Assembly (NCBI RefSeq): GCF_032854445.1
Contig: NC_088295.1
Span: 44,131,385 to 44,195,384 of the forward strand
Source of the DNA: Liolophura sinensis
Taxonomy: Eukaryota > Mollusca > Polyplacophora > Chitonida > Chitonidae
DNA length: 64,000 nucleotides
Direction of reading: 5' to 3'
This document shows, piece by piece, positions 1-12,900 of the stretch. Every line of letters starts with the position of its first letter. Position 1 is the first letter of the stretch. The notes under the pieces are model-generated. The model did no database searches, was not told where the DNA came from, and was given only the letters and a program-made list of their open reading frames with translations. The position numbers and the translations under genes were made by a program.

Positions 1-3000
1 ATTTCATGTGACACCAGGTCCACATCGCGTGACTGGTCTGAGTAGCTCTCGAACGACAGACGGGACTTGATGAAGCTGAGTTTAGCTAGTGAGTCTTCGG
101 TGTGGTGAGCAGTCTCATGGTGAGCAGTGAGCAGCTCCACCGTCACGTCATTTAGGTCTATCACCATGGAAATGCACTTCCACACGTCACCAGTCAGAAC
201 AGTCTGGAACATAAAGGTACAGCCAACTCAACTCTCCTTCCATTCTTGCATCATTATTGTAAACATACATGTGCAGTGTAGCCTCACTATAGCGCGCCAC
301 TTTGAGGACAGGTTCCTGAGCGCGTTATGGGCTACCTGTCACTGTAATGAAATGACCTAGGGATTCATTATATAGGGCTACGGTATATAGGGCTACAGTC
401 TTACAAGTCATGATTTTGCCACAGAACGCTGTTTTATCGATGCAAAATGTGTTTTGTGACACGCCTTCTTATTGTTAGTTTATTATAAACGCATGAGATT
501 TTTTGTTACCTAAGGATTCAAATATTTCAGAAAAAGTCCTAAGAGTCATATTCCGCAAAGCTTTCAAAAAATCCCAAACTCATACATGTATTATTAATAG
601 TGCTAAAATTACTCTGAAGTTTGAAAAAGTTTAAAAAAGGGATCTGCATTACAAATTTTATGAATGCTTGTGAAAGGTAATTATTTTAGCTATTTTAAAA
701 TGTTAACAAAAATTCCTTGGATTTGCGCTGATCCATTACTGGCCCAAAATCTCTCGTATAGTCTCTTGAATTAACCACTGCACTTTTCTTCATCTGTTCG
801 TGAGACACTAAGTCAGCATACCTGTATTTTGGGGTCCTGTAGGTGTGACATGAGGGGTCTCTGGAACTCCTCCAGGGGTTCTCCCAGGTTATGATCCAGA
901 ATCCCCCGCACCAGTTTGTACTGGGTCAGATCCAGACTGAACTGGACAGAGGTCAGTGTGCCCTTGACGCAGAAGTCAGGAACTGAATGGCTGATGTCCC
1001 CTTCAAGGTTCCTCTCTACCTGCAGGTTCAAGGCACACTTCTCGCGTAGCAAATTACCTCCCTGAAACAAAAATGAGAGTGAATTTATACTTGTGTGTAG
1101 CAGCAAGTACATCCTTAAGTTACCGCAGCACCTCAGTACATTCACCACTAAGAGTTAACCACTAAGATCCACACAGGTAATATTTCTGCAATATTATGGT
1201 GACAATACCTTATACACCTCATCTACCTTTACAACAACTACAAGCCGTTTTTTCAGTGGAATTTATGTATACAATTATTATGAGGATGGCACTAAAAATT
1301 TGTTGGTGTCAATAAAGATGCAAGCTTCAGAAAACTATGCAAATTATTGCTCTAAGCCCCATGGTTCTCTCAGAACATTATTATAAAATATTGGTTGCAG
1401 AGGTGGTTGAAAAGGTTGAAGAATTCGGGTACCTTCACGAACTATCACGAGTCAGCTGTTGGAAGTTCCAGTCTCTCTGTCTTACAATAGACCCTTGATT
1501 AATAAGACTGTNNNNNNNNNNNNNNNNNNNNNNNNNNNNNNNNNNNNNNNNNNNNNNNNNNNNNNNNNNNNNNNNNNNNNNNNNNNNNNNNNNNNNNNNN
1601 NNNNNNNNNNNNNNNNNNNNNNNNNNNNNNNNNNNNNNNNNNNNNNNNNNNNNNNNNNNNNNNNNNNNNNNNNNNNNNNNNNNNNNNNNNNNNNNNNNNN
1701 NNNNNNNNNNNACTGTGTATTCAAATTCAGCTTAAGCTGGTTAGCCTAAAACTCTCATGACAGCCTCGACCTCATGGTCCCAACTTACGACAGCCTCAAC
1801 CCCATGGTCCCAACTCAGGACAGCTTCAACCCCATGGTGCCAACTCAGGACAGCCTCAACCCCATGGTCCCAACTCAGGACAGCTTCAACCCCATGGTGC
1901 CAACTCAGGACAACCTCAACCCCATGGTCACAACTCAGGACAACCTCAACCCCATGGTCCCAACTCAGGACAGCCTCAACCCCATGGTCCCAACTCAGGA
2001 CAGCCTCAACCCCATGGTCCCAACTCAGGACAGCCTCAACCCCATGGTGCCAACTCAGGACAACCTCAACCCCATGGTCACAACTCAGGACAGCCTCAAC
2101 CCCATGGTCCCAACTCAGGACAGCCTCAACCCCATGGTCCCAACTCACGACAACCTCAACCCCATGGTCCCAACTCAGGACAGCCTCAACCCCATGGTCC
2201 CAACTCAGGACAGCCTCAACCCCATGGTCCCAACTCAGGACAACCTCAACCCCATGGTCCCAACTCAGGACAACCTCAACCCCATGGTCCCAACTCAGGA
2301 CAGCCTCAACCCCATGGTCCCAACTCAGGACAGCCTCAACCCCATGGTCCAGTGACATCAAAATGTCACAAATGTCACAGGGAATTCTTTGTCTTGCACA
2401 AACATGCAGTCAAAATCGATTTTAATGTGAATAACAGGTTTTGATGAAGGTTGATACAAAAACAACTTGGCTATACAACTTACCACTCTTTTGACAACAC
2501 ATGAAGGAAACTCCATATCCTGACTCAGTTTCCCATCATACAGATGTTTATCCACTCTCTCTGCAGAGAACAAGTCCATGTCTGACAACAGCAGTGTCAT
2601 AACATCCAGCAGACAGACATGACTACCCAGACTGCCAGACTGATATGATGAGAGAGTCCTGTCCCTTCCTTGAAACATTAACCTCCGCTGCTGTGCTGAC
2701 AGAGGCCTAGTAGGGCTGGCTGAGCTGCTGGAGGATGACTGGCTGAGATCTGTGCTCATTGAGCCTGACTGGCTTGAGGTTAACTCTGTCGATGGCCCAG
2801 CAACGCCATTGGTGCCAGACTGATCTGTGGGATCGTAGAACTCCCCGTTTGACGACCCAGTCATGGGGTCCTCACTCCTGAAGTCCTGCTCTAGGCTACC
2901 ATAGATGCTACGTGTCATGGGGTCTACGTCAGGCTGTGGTGGAAAGCACTCATCAAACAAGCTCTGCGTCATCCCCTGGGCATACTGAGAGCCAGAGAGA

Positions 3001-6000
3001 AGGCTGTTGTCTGTGGGCTGAGTCAGTATCTTAACCACATCCCCTGGGGAGGACGCATGGGGTGGGGTGCTGGTGTCCTTCCCAGATGTGGACATGAACC
3101 TGATGGTGCCCTGCTGGCCGTCAAACAGGAACTTATTGGCGAGTGTGAGGTTTCCTAGGTCCATGACGAGGATGTCGGTGCTGCGGGAACTGTGAGGTAC
3201 CAGGATAACAGGTGTGTCTGCCTGCATGTCCAGGAGCAGCCGAGTCCCAATACTGGCCGTCTCACTCACCTAGGGTGAAAACAAAACATAAACATATAGA
3301 AAACTTCATCAAGTTATGTTTCTGTTCTGTGGGAAGGCGGCACATTGTCTCCATCGTCATGGCCACGAATGCTCTTGTATATAGATATGAAAAGTAATTC
3401 TGCCTGAAAAGTAACTCCTAAACGAGTTTGCAATCAACTCTACCTGCATTAAACAACATAAAAACGTTGCCCCAAAAAGTGAATGTCAGAGACTTGGTGC
3501 TGAAACTTACGTTATTCTACCAGGATCTGGTCTTATCTTCCGAACACACATGTAATATACTGCAAATACCGTAGTCTTTGATCAATAAATTCAATGGTTG
3601 ACTTTTCATCACACGTATGCATGATTGACACTGCGCATTCTAATATATGGAATGTGCCATTTGTAGTCATAATATTCATTTCATTAGATTGGTGTTTTAC
3701 GCCGTACTCAAGAATATTTCACTTATACGACCGCAGCCAGCAATATCGTGGCAGGAAACCGGGCAGAGCCCAGGGGAAAGCCACGACCATCCGCAGGTTG
3801 ATTGCAGACCTTCTCACATACGGCCTGAGAGAAAGCCAGCATGAACTGGACTTGAACTCACAGCGAACACACTGGTGAGAGGCTCCCGGGTCATTATGCT
3901 GTGCTAGCGCACTAACCAACTGAGCCACACCAATCAAATAAGTAAAATAAATCCATGCCAAAAACTACTGCATTTCTCAAACTCACTTTTTTGCCAGCAG
4001 AGGCAGCCCTCATCCTTCCCAGCACATCCTGAAGTTGTAAGAAGTGTTGACAAAAGGCTAAGGTTTCTGCCTGGAACCTGTTAGTGTGGACATATCTCAC
4101 TGAGGCCATGCGCAGCTTCAGACTGATGTCATACTCTCTCTCCAGGTTAGGGTCAGGTGCACCGTATCTAGAAGAAATGAGCGATTACAAGACATGAATT
4201 AATTTCTTTTACCCACCAACATGATAAATGGTAGCAACCTGTGTTCATTTTTCAACTCCTCATCTTGACATGTTAAACTTGGCAAATATTGGGAGTATGA
4301 AACATTGTACACAGTTTCGTGATGTTGACTCATTCTAAACATTCAATGAAAATGGCTTAAAGAATTAGCCAACATACATATTAAAGCATGTTAACATATA
4401 TATTTATTTAATCTTGATGTACTCTTGCAGAAATGCAGTTATGAACAGACTAACATACCTGGTGCAGCTCATTTGTAATTGGCTAATCAAAGTATGTGTG
4501 GAAAAAGAAAATTCCTACATTCTCACCACCAATTCGTCAATGAAAACATAATTCTGAGTTCTAAGTCAAAGAAATTCCGCAAAGGAATAACTCACTTGAA
4601 AAAGTCAAAGTGGAGGGCATGTTGGCCAACGGTCATAAACCTCTCCCTATAGAGGCTCCCCTGGGGAGACTGGTCTCTAAGGGAGATACTGCCCAGCTGA
4701 CCCTTCACGGTCATGTTCTCATCCCTCATAGCCATGTGAGCGGTAAGCCCGGATACATTAGCCTTAGCAAGCTCGTATTCTGGCTTATTCAGGGTGAGGG
4801 ACAAGCTCTTGACACTCAGATCTACCTCAGTGTTCACTACATCGTCTGTCACACCTGCAAAAGATTTATCTTTTTATTTATTTGATAGTTCTTACTTCAT
4901 ATGAACACGATACTCAAGAATCTTTCACTTACAAGATGGCCCCAGGTAAATCACCTACCTTTAGCAAGCTATTGAGTAATTTCTTCACGTGTGATGTACA
5001 TATGGAAAACAAGTGGTATTCAACAAACCTTAGACTGCGCAAAGGTTCACAAAGATGTCTGGGATAACCAACTCTCTGTACACTGATTCAATCACCATGG
5101 ACTAACACCACAGGTAAATCGAGTATTACACGATGAAAACTTTTTCCACTTTTACAAACTGCCAATGTGTTGAAAATGAGTAATTAAAAAAATTCAGCAC
5201 AAAATACAGTATAGTGGAAGCCCAAATATTAACGTTTGAATAAAATACACCTGTCAGAAAAGCAAGTGCAAATCCACAATAGTCACAAAAATAGATGCTG
5301 TTTTGCAATCAGGCTTCTTCCGAAGTGAAAGGCCCAAAACTTGACCACCAGGCCATGCTAAAAGATACTGTTAAAAATTTATAGAGTTAACACAGCTCAG
5401 AAGGCTACCTTTGTTAGGTTCTAAGGAAGGCAGTGTGTCAGAGTCCTGACTGTCTGTTCGTCCGTCCACCAGTGAACTTGTGTCATGAATCTTAGCCCCC
5501 ATCCCCAGGAAGTCTAGCAGAACCACCCACGTCTGTAGGTTCACAGTCATGTCCAAGCAGTTGAAATCAACCGTTACAAAACGATTAGTCTACAACAGAC
5601 AGCACATTTATTATTTTTATTTATTTATTATGAATTATGAATTATTCAGCTGTTTAAAAAAAAGTTCCACAGTATCTTATATACATATTATCAGTACAAT
5701 GAAAAACATATAAAGATATAGTGCAAGGGTAATGCCAACAATGGGTTATTAGGCGCGTGAGAAAGCAGTGAATGGCAGCTCCCTTTTCCATGTGTTCATT
5801 GCAACAACAACAACAACAACATCTTGACTGGCAAGGACGGAAGATACACTTTCTCTTCACCTACCATTTACAGATACCAGTGGTACATTAAATGCGGAGG
5901 ATATATTTATTTATTTATTTGATTGGTGTTTTATGTTGTACTCAAGAATATTTCACTTATACAACGACCGCCAGCATTATGGTAGGAGGAAAACGGGCAG

Positions 6001-9000
6001 AGCCCGAGGGAAATCCACGACCATTCGCAGGTTGCTGACAGACCTTCCCACATACGGACGGAGAGGAAACCAACAGGACTTAAACTCACATCGACCGCAT
6101 TGGTGAGAGACTCCTGGGTCATTCCACTGCGCTAGCGCACTAACCAACTGAGCCATGGAGGCCCCACTGGAGGATATATGGGTCCCTCCCTAATACACGA
6201 TTATGAAATTTACTTCAGCACTATTATGTTAACGTTTTTGAGTGAATAGGTGAATCACCAGTATCAATGATTTCCATGAAGAATATGTCTCATAAATAAT
6301 CATAATATATAATACACTAACTATACATACAATGTACAATCTTTATACTAGCCTAATCTTGTTGACAACATACCCTGTTAAATTCAGACATATACTCTGG
6401 AGATTTCTTATCAATAAGCACCACATTGATGTGGACGAGGGCATGTTCTGGGGGGTCGTCCCTAGACCTCTGTCGTGACAAGAGCGGGGATGGTGGCGGT
6501 GTTAATGGGTAGTCCTCTCTGAAACAGGTACACATTTAATGCAAGTGTCTATAAATTCATACATTTGAACTATAGTCATGTGGAAATCTTCTTGAGTTTA
6601 TCTAATTCCAAATCTTTCCACACAAGGTCAACCTATCTCACATCAGATCAGATTTAGTTCACTTTCTCACTTGAATCTTTCGCCACGGTATGGCTGAAAT
6701 ATTGCCGATGTGGCGTTAAGCCATAATCATTCATTCATTCACTTGAATCTTAATATTATATGACTCTGACCATCATTACAGAGGGCAGAAACCAGGCAGA
6801 GCCTGCTGGAGATCCATTACCATCCTTAAGTTGCTTGCAAACTTGGTTTAAGATAAACATGTTTAATAAAAATTAGGTGAAGGATGAGGTTAAATATTAA
6901 TATTTCTGAAATATTGCATGAAGATATATGTAATGCATTTTTTGTGTTTTTTTTGCAGTGATTATTTCAGCGTCCTCAACAGGTGGTACAGTAATTTTAG
7001 AATGACTTGCAAATGTAGTATAGTAGTATCTATTATATAAAGATAAATTATGTAAAATTACCAAAAATATATACAAGTTTTGAATGAGTTTCCTTTCATG
7101 TTCAATGACATAATAGCTTCTTAAACTAAACAAGGGAACCGTTATCATTGGAAATGACTGCATTAAAAGAAATAACACACTAGAAAATGAACAATGAACC
7201 ACCAACCTTTGACTGCTGATCTTTTTACCAAATGAAGGAAATGCGCCCAGATTAACGGCTTGGATTTCTGTTGGTGAACTGTGAAGACGTTCTGCTGGTG
7301 TTCATGGAAGCTGGACGGCAGAGAAGATGGCATTTGTGGGGTGGGTGCAATGATAGTAACTGTCTGGACATGAAGTGGACAGAAACATTTGAGGCTTCAT
7401 TTGGGCATCTTGTGTCTCGTTGGGGACGCTAGACATCATCAGAAGTCGGTGTTTGGAGTCTGGTTCCTGAAGCAGATCTTCCATCACCAAGGTCGTCAAT
7501 GCAAGATCAAATTTCGTACTATACGGATTATTTTTCTCATAGTTCATAGAAAACTTCTGCAGTTTCAAGTTGACTAGGCCTTGCTCCCCTTCACCAAAAT
7601 CTCCCCGCATCTCAACGTTGAATTCAGGCACGTCAAACCTAGCCCGTATAAACAAGAGGCCTGTCTGCTTTCTGCGTCTCTTCTAACTGAGCTTGAAAAC
7701 TCTCAAACGGCACGGAGGACAGCTCAATACCGTCCAGCTTTAGCGCAGACATACTGGGCTCGATACGTGGACTCTCCTCCATAATGACGCCTAGAGAGTG
7801 TGACTCCTGGGGTAGAGGCGAGTCGCCCTCGAATGTCAGGTTGTCCGTACTCTCTAAGATCTGCTCGTACACTTTTTTTGACACAACCAGGTTAAGCGGT
7901 GTCGCAATACGAGCATTGACTAGCATTACACTTTCAATGTTCTCTATTTGTATTGAGTCATGGGTACGTGGGTGAAGGTCCTCATCCAAGAGGAAGTCTT
8001 GAGATACATTTGGATTGATGATGGTGTAATCGGGGTCGATCATATCGATGGATAGTTCAATGGTCGTGTCGTAGATGATGGGAATGTTGTGCTTCTGTGT
8101 CCCCCCACCAATGTCGCTGGCTTTACCTCGTCCCCACGCCTCTTTAGATGAATCCAGAAACACGTCCTGGTCTACATTCACTGAATACAGATTCATGTTC
8201 TGAAACTCAATGTACATTCTGTCCTTATTTACTTGACTGGGCAGAGACTCCTTGGGTATATTTAGACTATCATCACAGTCATCAGGCTGACATGGGTTAG
8301 AGTTTCTGATAGTGATGGTACCCAGGTGAGATACCAGGGCCTCTGAGCTCACAGGTGTCCTGGGTAAGACGATAACAGGCGACTCAAGTCTGGCGTCTAT
8401 TATAATGTTCAGCGATGGAGATGGAGGCGGGTGAATCTCAGCGACGTCATCAAGACAGAACGAGTCTCTACCCAGAGATTGCTCCCCCTTCTTCCTCCCA
8501 ATCGGCAGTGCGTCTAGGCTTGAGGAGCTGCCATATAGAGAGGTGTTCATATCACTTCTCTTATGCACGATGCCCATGGCCACTTCTGTGGCTGCGTACC
8601 TCAGAGAGGCAGCCAGCCTAGCCATGTAGTCCTTGAACTCTGATGCACACTGAGACATTTCGTTGAGCAGTCGAGGACAGTGAGTATAACACAGAGACGC
8701 CATTTTGAGGTTGACCTCTACAGTGTTGCAGTTAACCCGTGATGCTTCACACGGCCTTGTTGGGGATGCATGTATTGAGGGTTCATGAGACGGACCCGGT
8801 CCAGGTTTATTAAGAGTGAATGTAAAGGCTCTCAGGTCTGACTGGTAGATTCTGGACATGCTCGGCGTGAAAGATTCGTGAGCTGTCTGAAACATGTCTG
8901 GTTTAGGAGCCAGAGTAAACCTGTAGGAGCCATGGGGGTTAGGGTCATGCCCCACACTGAACACTTTCTGGTATTTCCCTCCCTCTGGAGTCACATCCAG

Positions 9001-9942
9001 GAACTGTAATCCTCCCAGGGAGCCTTCCACATAAAGGTGCTCATCTAAAAACAGTTAATTTTTTTTTGGAACTAATATGACTAAATTTTCAATTTTGAGA
9101 TGACTGGAGACTGTTTTGACAAATACTGTAACAAATCCTCACTATTTCTCTCTTTGATTGAAATCTAAAAATATAGCACATATCTGAAATAATAAATTCA
9201 CCAGTTACTTTGTATCCCCATAACTTTATTAAAAACATTTTAATAATAAAAGCATGTAAAGTTTAGAAAAATATCTCCTTACTCACAGAATTTCTATGAA
9301 GAATGCAAGACAACAGTATTTCAGATACATAACCTTACAATCACGGATGGAATATTAAACCCTCCTCACCAATTGTGGACTGTATCTTTGCTGACGACAG
9401 TGTAGCTGTGGCCACTTTCCTCGCCCTTTTGCCCCCTTTGTCTTCCACCACCCTCATCAGAAGAATGTTCAGTTTGTTGAAGTCAGCAGTCACTTCTGTC
9501 CTCGTCAGCGTCTGTCATCAGAAAAATTCATACTTGTAATATTTTTTAATGCAACCTTTCCGGGACTACCTGTCTCGTACCAATATAGTGGGTAAGTCTG
9601 TATGAGACACATGGCACATTCATCAGTGACTTGACAATGTCAGTGGTTTACTTATTTTTTGTAATTCTTTATCTAATTGATTAGCGTTTAAGCCTGTTGT
9701 CAGGAATATTTCATTTACACAGCAGCAGGCATCATTATGTGTAGAGGAAACTGAGCAGAGACTGGTGGTTTAACCTAAGCACTACAGTTTCCTCCATCCA
9801 TACAATGACCAAAATGGTATAAGTGAAAGAGTATGTATTACTCAACAGTCCAATAAATAAATAAATAAATCCTTTGAATTCATAATTTGTTGTTGGGTTT
9901 GTATGATTTACACAGAAATACAAGTTACCTGTTCTTTTCAAG

Positions 9943-9975
<33 letters not shown>

Positions 9976-12900
9976 TTTGATTGGTGTTTTACCAATCAAA
10001 CTCAAGAATATTTCACTTATACAACAACGGCCCACATTATTGGGAGGAAACCAGACAGGGCCCAGGGAAACCCATGACCATTCGCAGGCTGCTGCCAGAT
10101 CTTCCCACTTACGGTAGGAAAGGAGTCTTTTCATGAAAGTTTAACATTAATTTTATGGCTAGGAATCTGAGGGCTCCTCATGAATGCATTTATGGTATGT
10201 GAGATTATACGAGAAATATGGTATGTCCAACCTCTGTATTTGTGGCCACAGGTCCTCCATCTGATGCAGTGTCCTTAGAACTCACACCTGCTGAAGAGGT
10301 CATGTCTCCAGGCATTATTCTCTTAAAGAACCCAAGGATTTCAACAATTGTCTCTTGGTTTGCTGCAAATAAATAAATATATAATAATAAATAATATATA
10401 AATAATATATAAATATATTTTTTTTTCCAGATCTTACTAGTTTGATTACCTCACACTCACCTAAAGTTTAGCATTTGTCAAATAACACATTTTGCTTGAT
10501 TCTGAATAATTTATCCGTCTTACTCCAGAGGATTTTGCAAAGTTTGAATTCAAAAAAAGGCAACTGTTGGTGTCAAAAGTATCATTTTATGGTTTTTATG
10601 TGCTTCTGAAAAGGCATTTTCACATGCCAAACTTTAGGTGAAATACAGTCATTACAAATTATTCAAGGATAACAGAAAGCTATCAAAGTTCAAAAGAATA
10701 TTTACTCATTGTTTTGTTTTACTGAAGAATCTCAAATAAATCATGAACAATTTAAGATTTCAGTATAGTGGATGGTTGGTGGTTTCCTCAGGGTATTCCA
10801 GGGTTTCTTCCACCCATATATGTGAATGTTGTCACATATTAAAGGGAAACTTCTTAAGTGCCGAGTATCTTTTAACACTTAAGACAAAATGATTATAAAC
10901 ACCAATCAAAAAAAAAAACAAAAAAACAAACAAACCATATGCTAGTAAACTATAAACAACAAGCAGACTATCTCAAAACCCTACACTATTCTGGAGTACA
11001 GCATAAAACACCATTATATAAAATAAATAAATAAATCAAAACCCTACATACCTATAACATCCAGATTGTTAAACTGTATATTAGCAATCCGTAGGCCACA
11101 CTCCCCTGGGGGGTTATCAGGCGAGTTAGGACTGATGATCTCAATATCCAGTGTTATCAGGGCCTCAGAGTCAGGGACAGGAGACATTGGGTGAGGAAAG
11201 GGGGCTCCAAACCGCTGAACGCTCGGGCTGGTACGCCGGCCAGCATCATCACTACTGTCTGCAAATATGGCAAAAAAAATTTTTCTCAGAACAAAATTCA
11301 TTTAATACACATTTTAACTGTGATCTTGAAAACTACCACTTTCATTAACAGAAGTTTTGTGGTTCGTGCTTGCTATTGTTACAATAATACACAGTCAACA
11401 TTCAGAAAACTGAAAATAAAAGTTGTATTCATGATCATAACTTACAGTCACATGCAGAAGAATTTCTTGACATTAACACATTTTATATCTTGGCTGCACT
11501 AGGTGTTTACTATTGTAAGCGAAATATCAAGAAATACACATGCTCACAATGTACACACAAAACCTACAAAATTTATCCAAAACATGTTAACTCTGGTAAA
11601 ACTAGGGAAAAATTTAGAGATATTCTTTAAAAAAGACTGATCAGACTATGACAATAACAGTGTTAAAAATATGTACCAAACGTTAACAGTCTTTAACACT
11701 TGAATGATTTGTTGAGATAACCTGCTGGGAAGATTAACTCACAAATGAACATACTGACACACCCAACAACGGAGAGGTGTAAATCTATCACATGATACAG
11801 ATTACACTCAATGAATTTGCATGGGAGTTACGAAAATATTTTACAAACTGAAAAATCTACCTCTTGAGTTTGTGAGAGCTTGGAATGTGCTGGTTAGAGC
11901 TGCCTGTACGGCCTGTAGGCTGGTGCTGCTGGAGAATGGGGGTTGGGGAGACTCCTGGGGGGAGCGGGGGGACTGTGGGGACACAGGGGAGTTAGGGTCA
12001 GAGTCCCGCATACTGCCACTTCTACTGTCCAAGCTGAAACACAGAAACAGAAACAGGGATAAACATAAAGTGGGTTATACATAAACATTCACATTGATCA
12101 ATGCCTGTCAATAATGACAATAACTTTATCCCATGAATAAACAGTGTTTTCTTAACGACTCTGCAACACCCAAAACTTAGGGAAAAATTTACATGAGAAT
12201 GTCTATCACAGAAAACAACAAGACAGTTAACTGCACATTGCCTTGGTTGAAAAAAAAAGTGAAAGGAATAAATACAGCAAAAATTCTAGATTATTAATTA
12301 ACAACATCACTAAATCAGAACAAGAGAAGATCACATACCATAAGTTTTTGTGTGATGCTACTAATAGCTCAAAGTCCTGCCCAAATGTTTGTACTGCATC
12401 AACAACCAGTAAGCTGTGCACAGTGAAGGAGACGGAGGTGGTATCAGATCTCTGAGTCAGGGTGGCTCTCACCCCTCCCACCTGCAGCTCTGCGATGGCT
12501 TTACCTGTGGAGATATCACACAGAGACAGTTACACATATTGTGCATTCTAAAACCAACTTTTAATCACTCATTAGTAATATGGTGTGCTGAAGGCTGAAA
12601 AACTTTATCAAGTTTTCTGTATCAAGTATCAAAAAGGAATTTCTGAGATTGATTCATAAGACAATCATATTTTACATTGAATAAATTTATCTCTTTGATT
12701 GCACTTTATGAGGGCAGCTGTCATGATGGTGGGAGGAAACCCACAGCCCTTTGCAGTACATTGAATAAACATGGAAAATTTCATGGCTGAGATTAGCAGA
12801 TGGGACCAGAAAAAAAGGAGCTCCAAAAAAATTCAGGACTCCACGGGAAGACATTTTCGGATTCACCTATGAAACTTTAGTAATAATGTATTGATTTAAA

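Noticed and set aside
1741-2425. Long open frames of 190-220 codons on both strands encoding 10-residue repeats.
   Set aside because: They arise from a 30-base tandem repeat with no stop codon and lie in a VPS13D intron; no splice or start context supports a gene.
11821-12084. A Gly/Trp-rich 87-codon plus-strand frame.
   Set aside because: It is antisense to the VPS13D exon 11861-12033, whose translation ([16 protein letters not shown]) matches the family.
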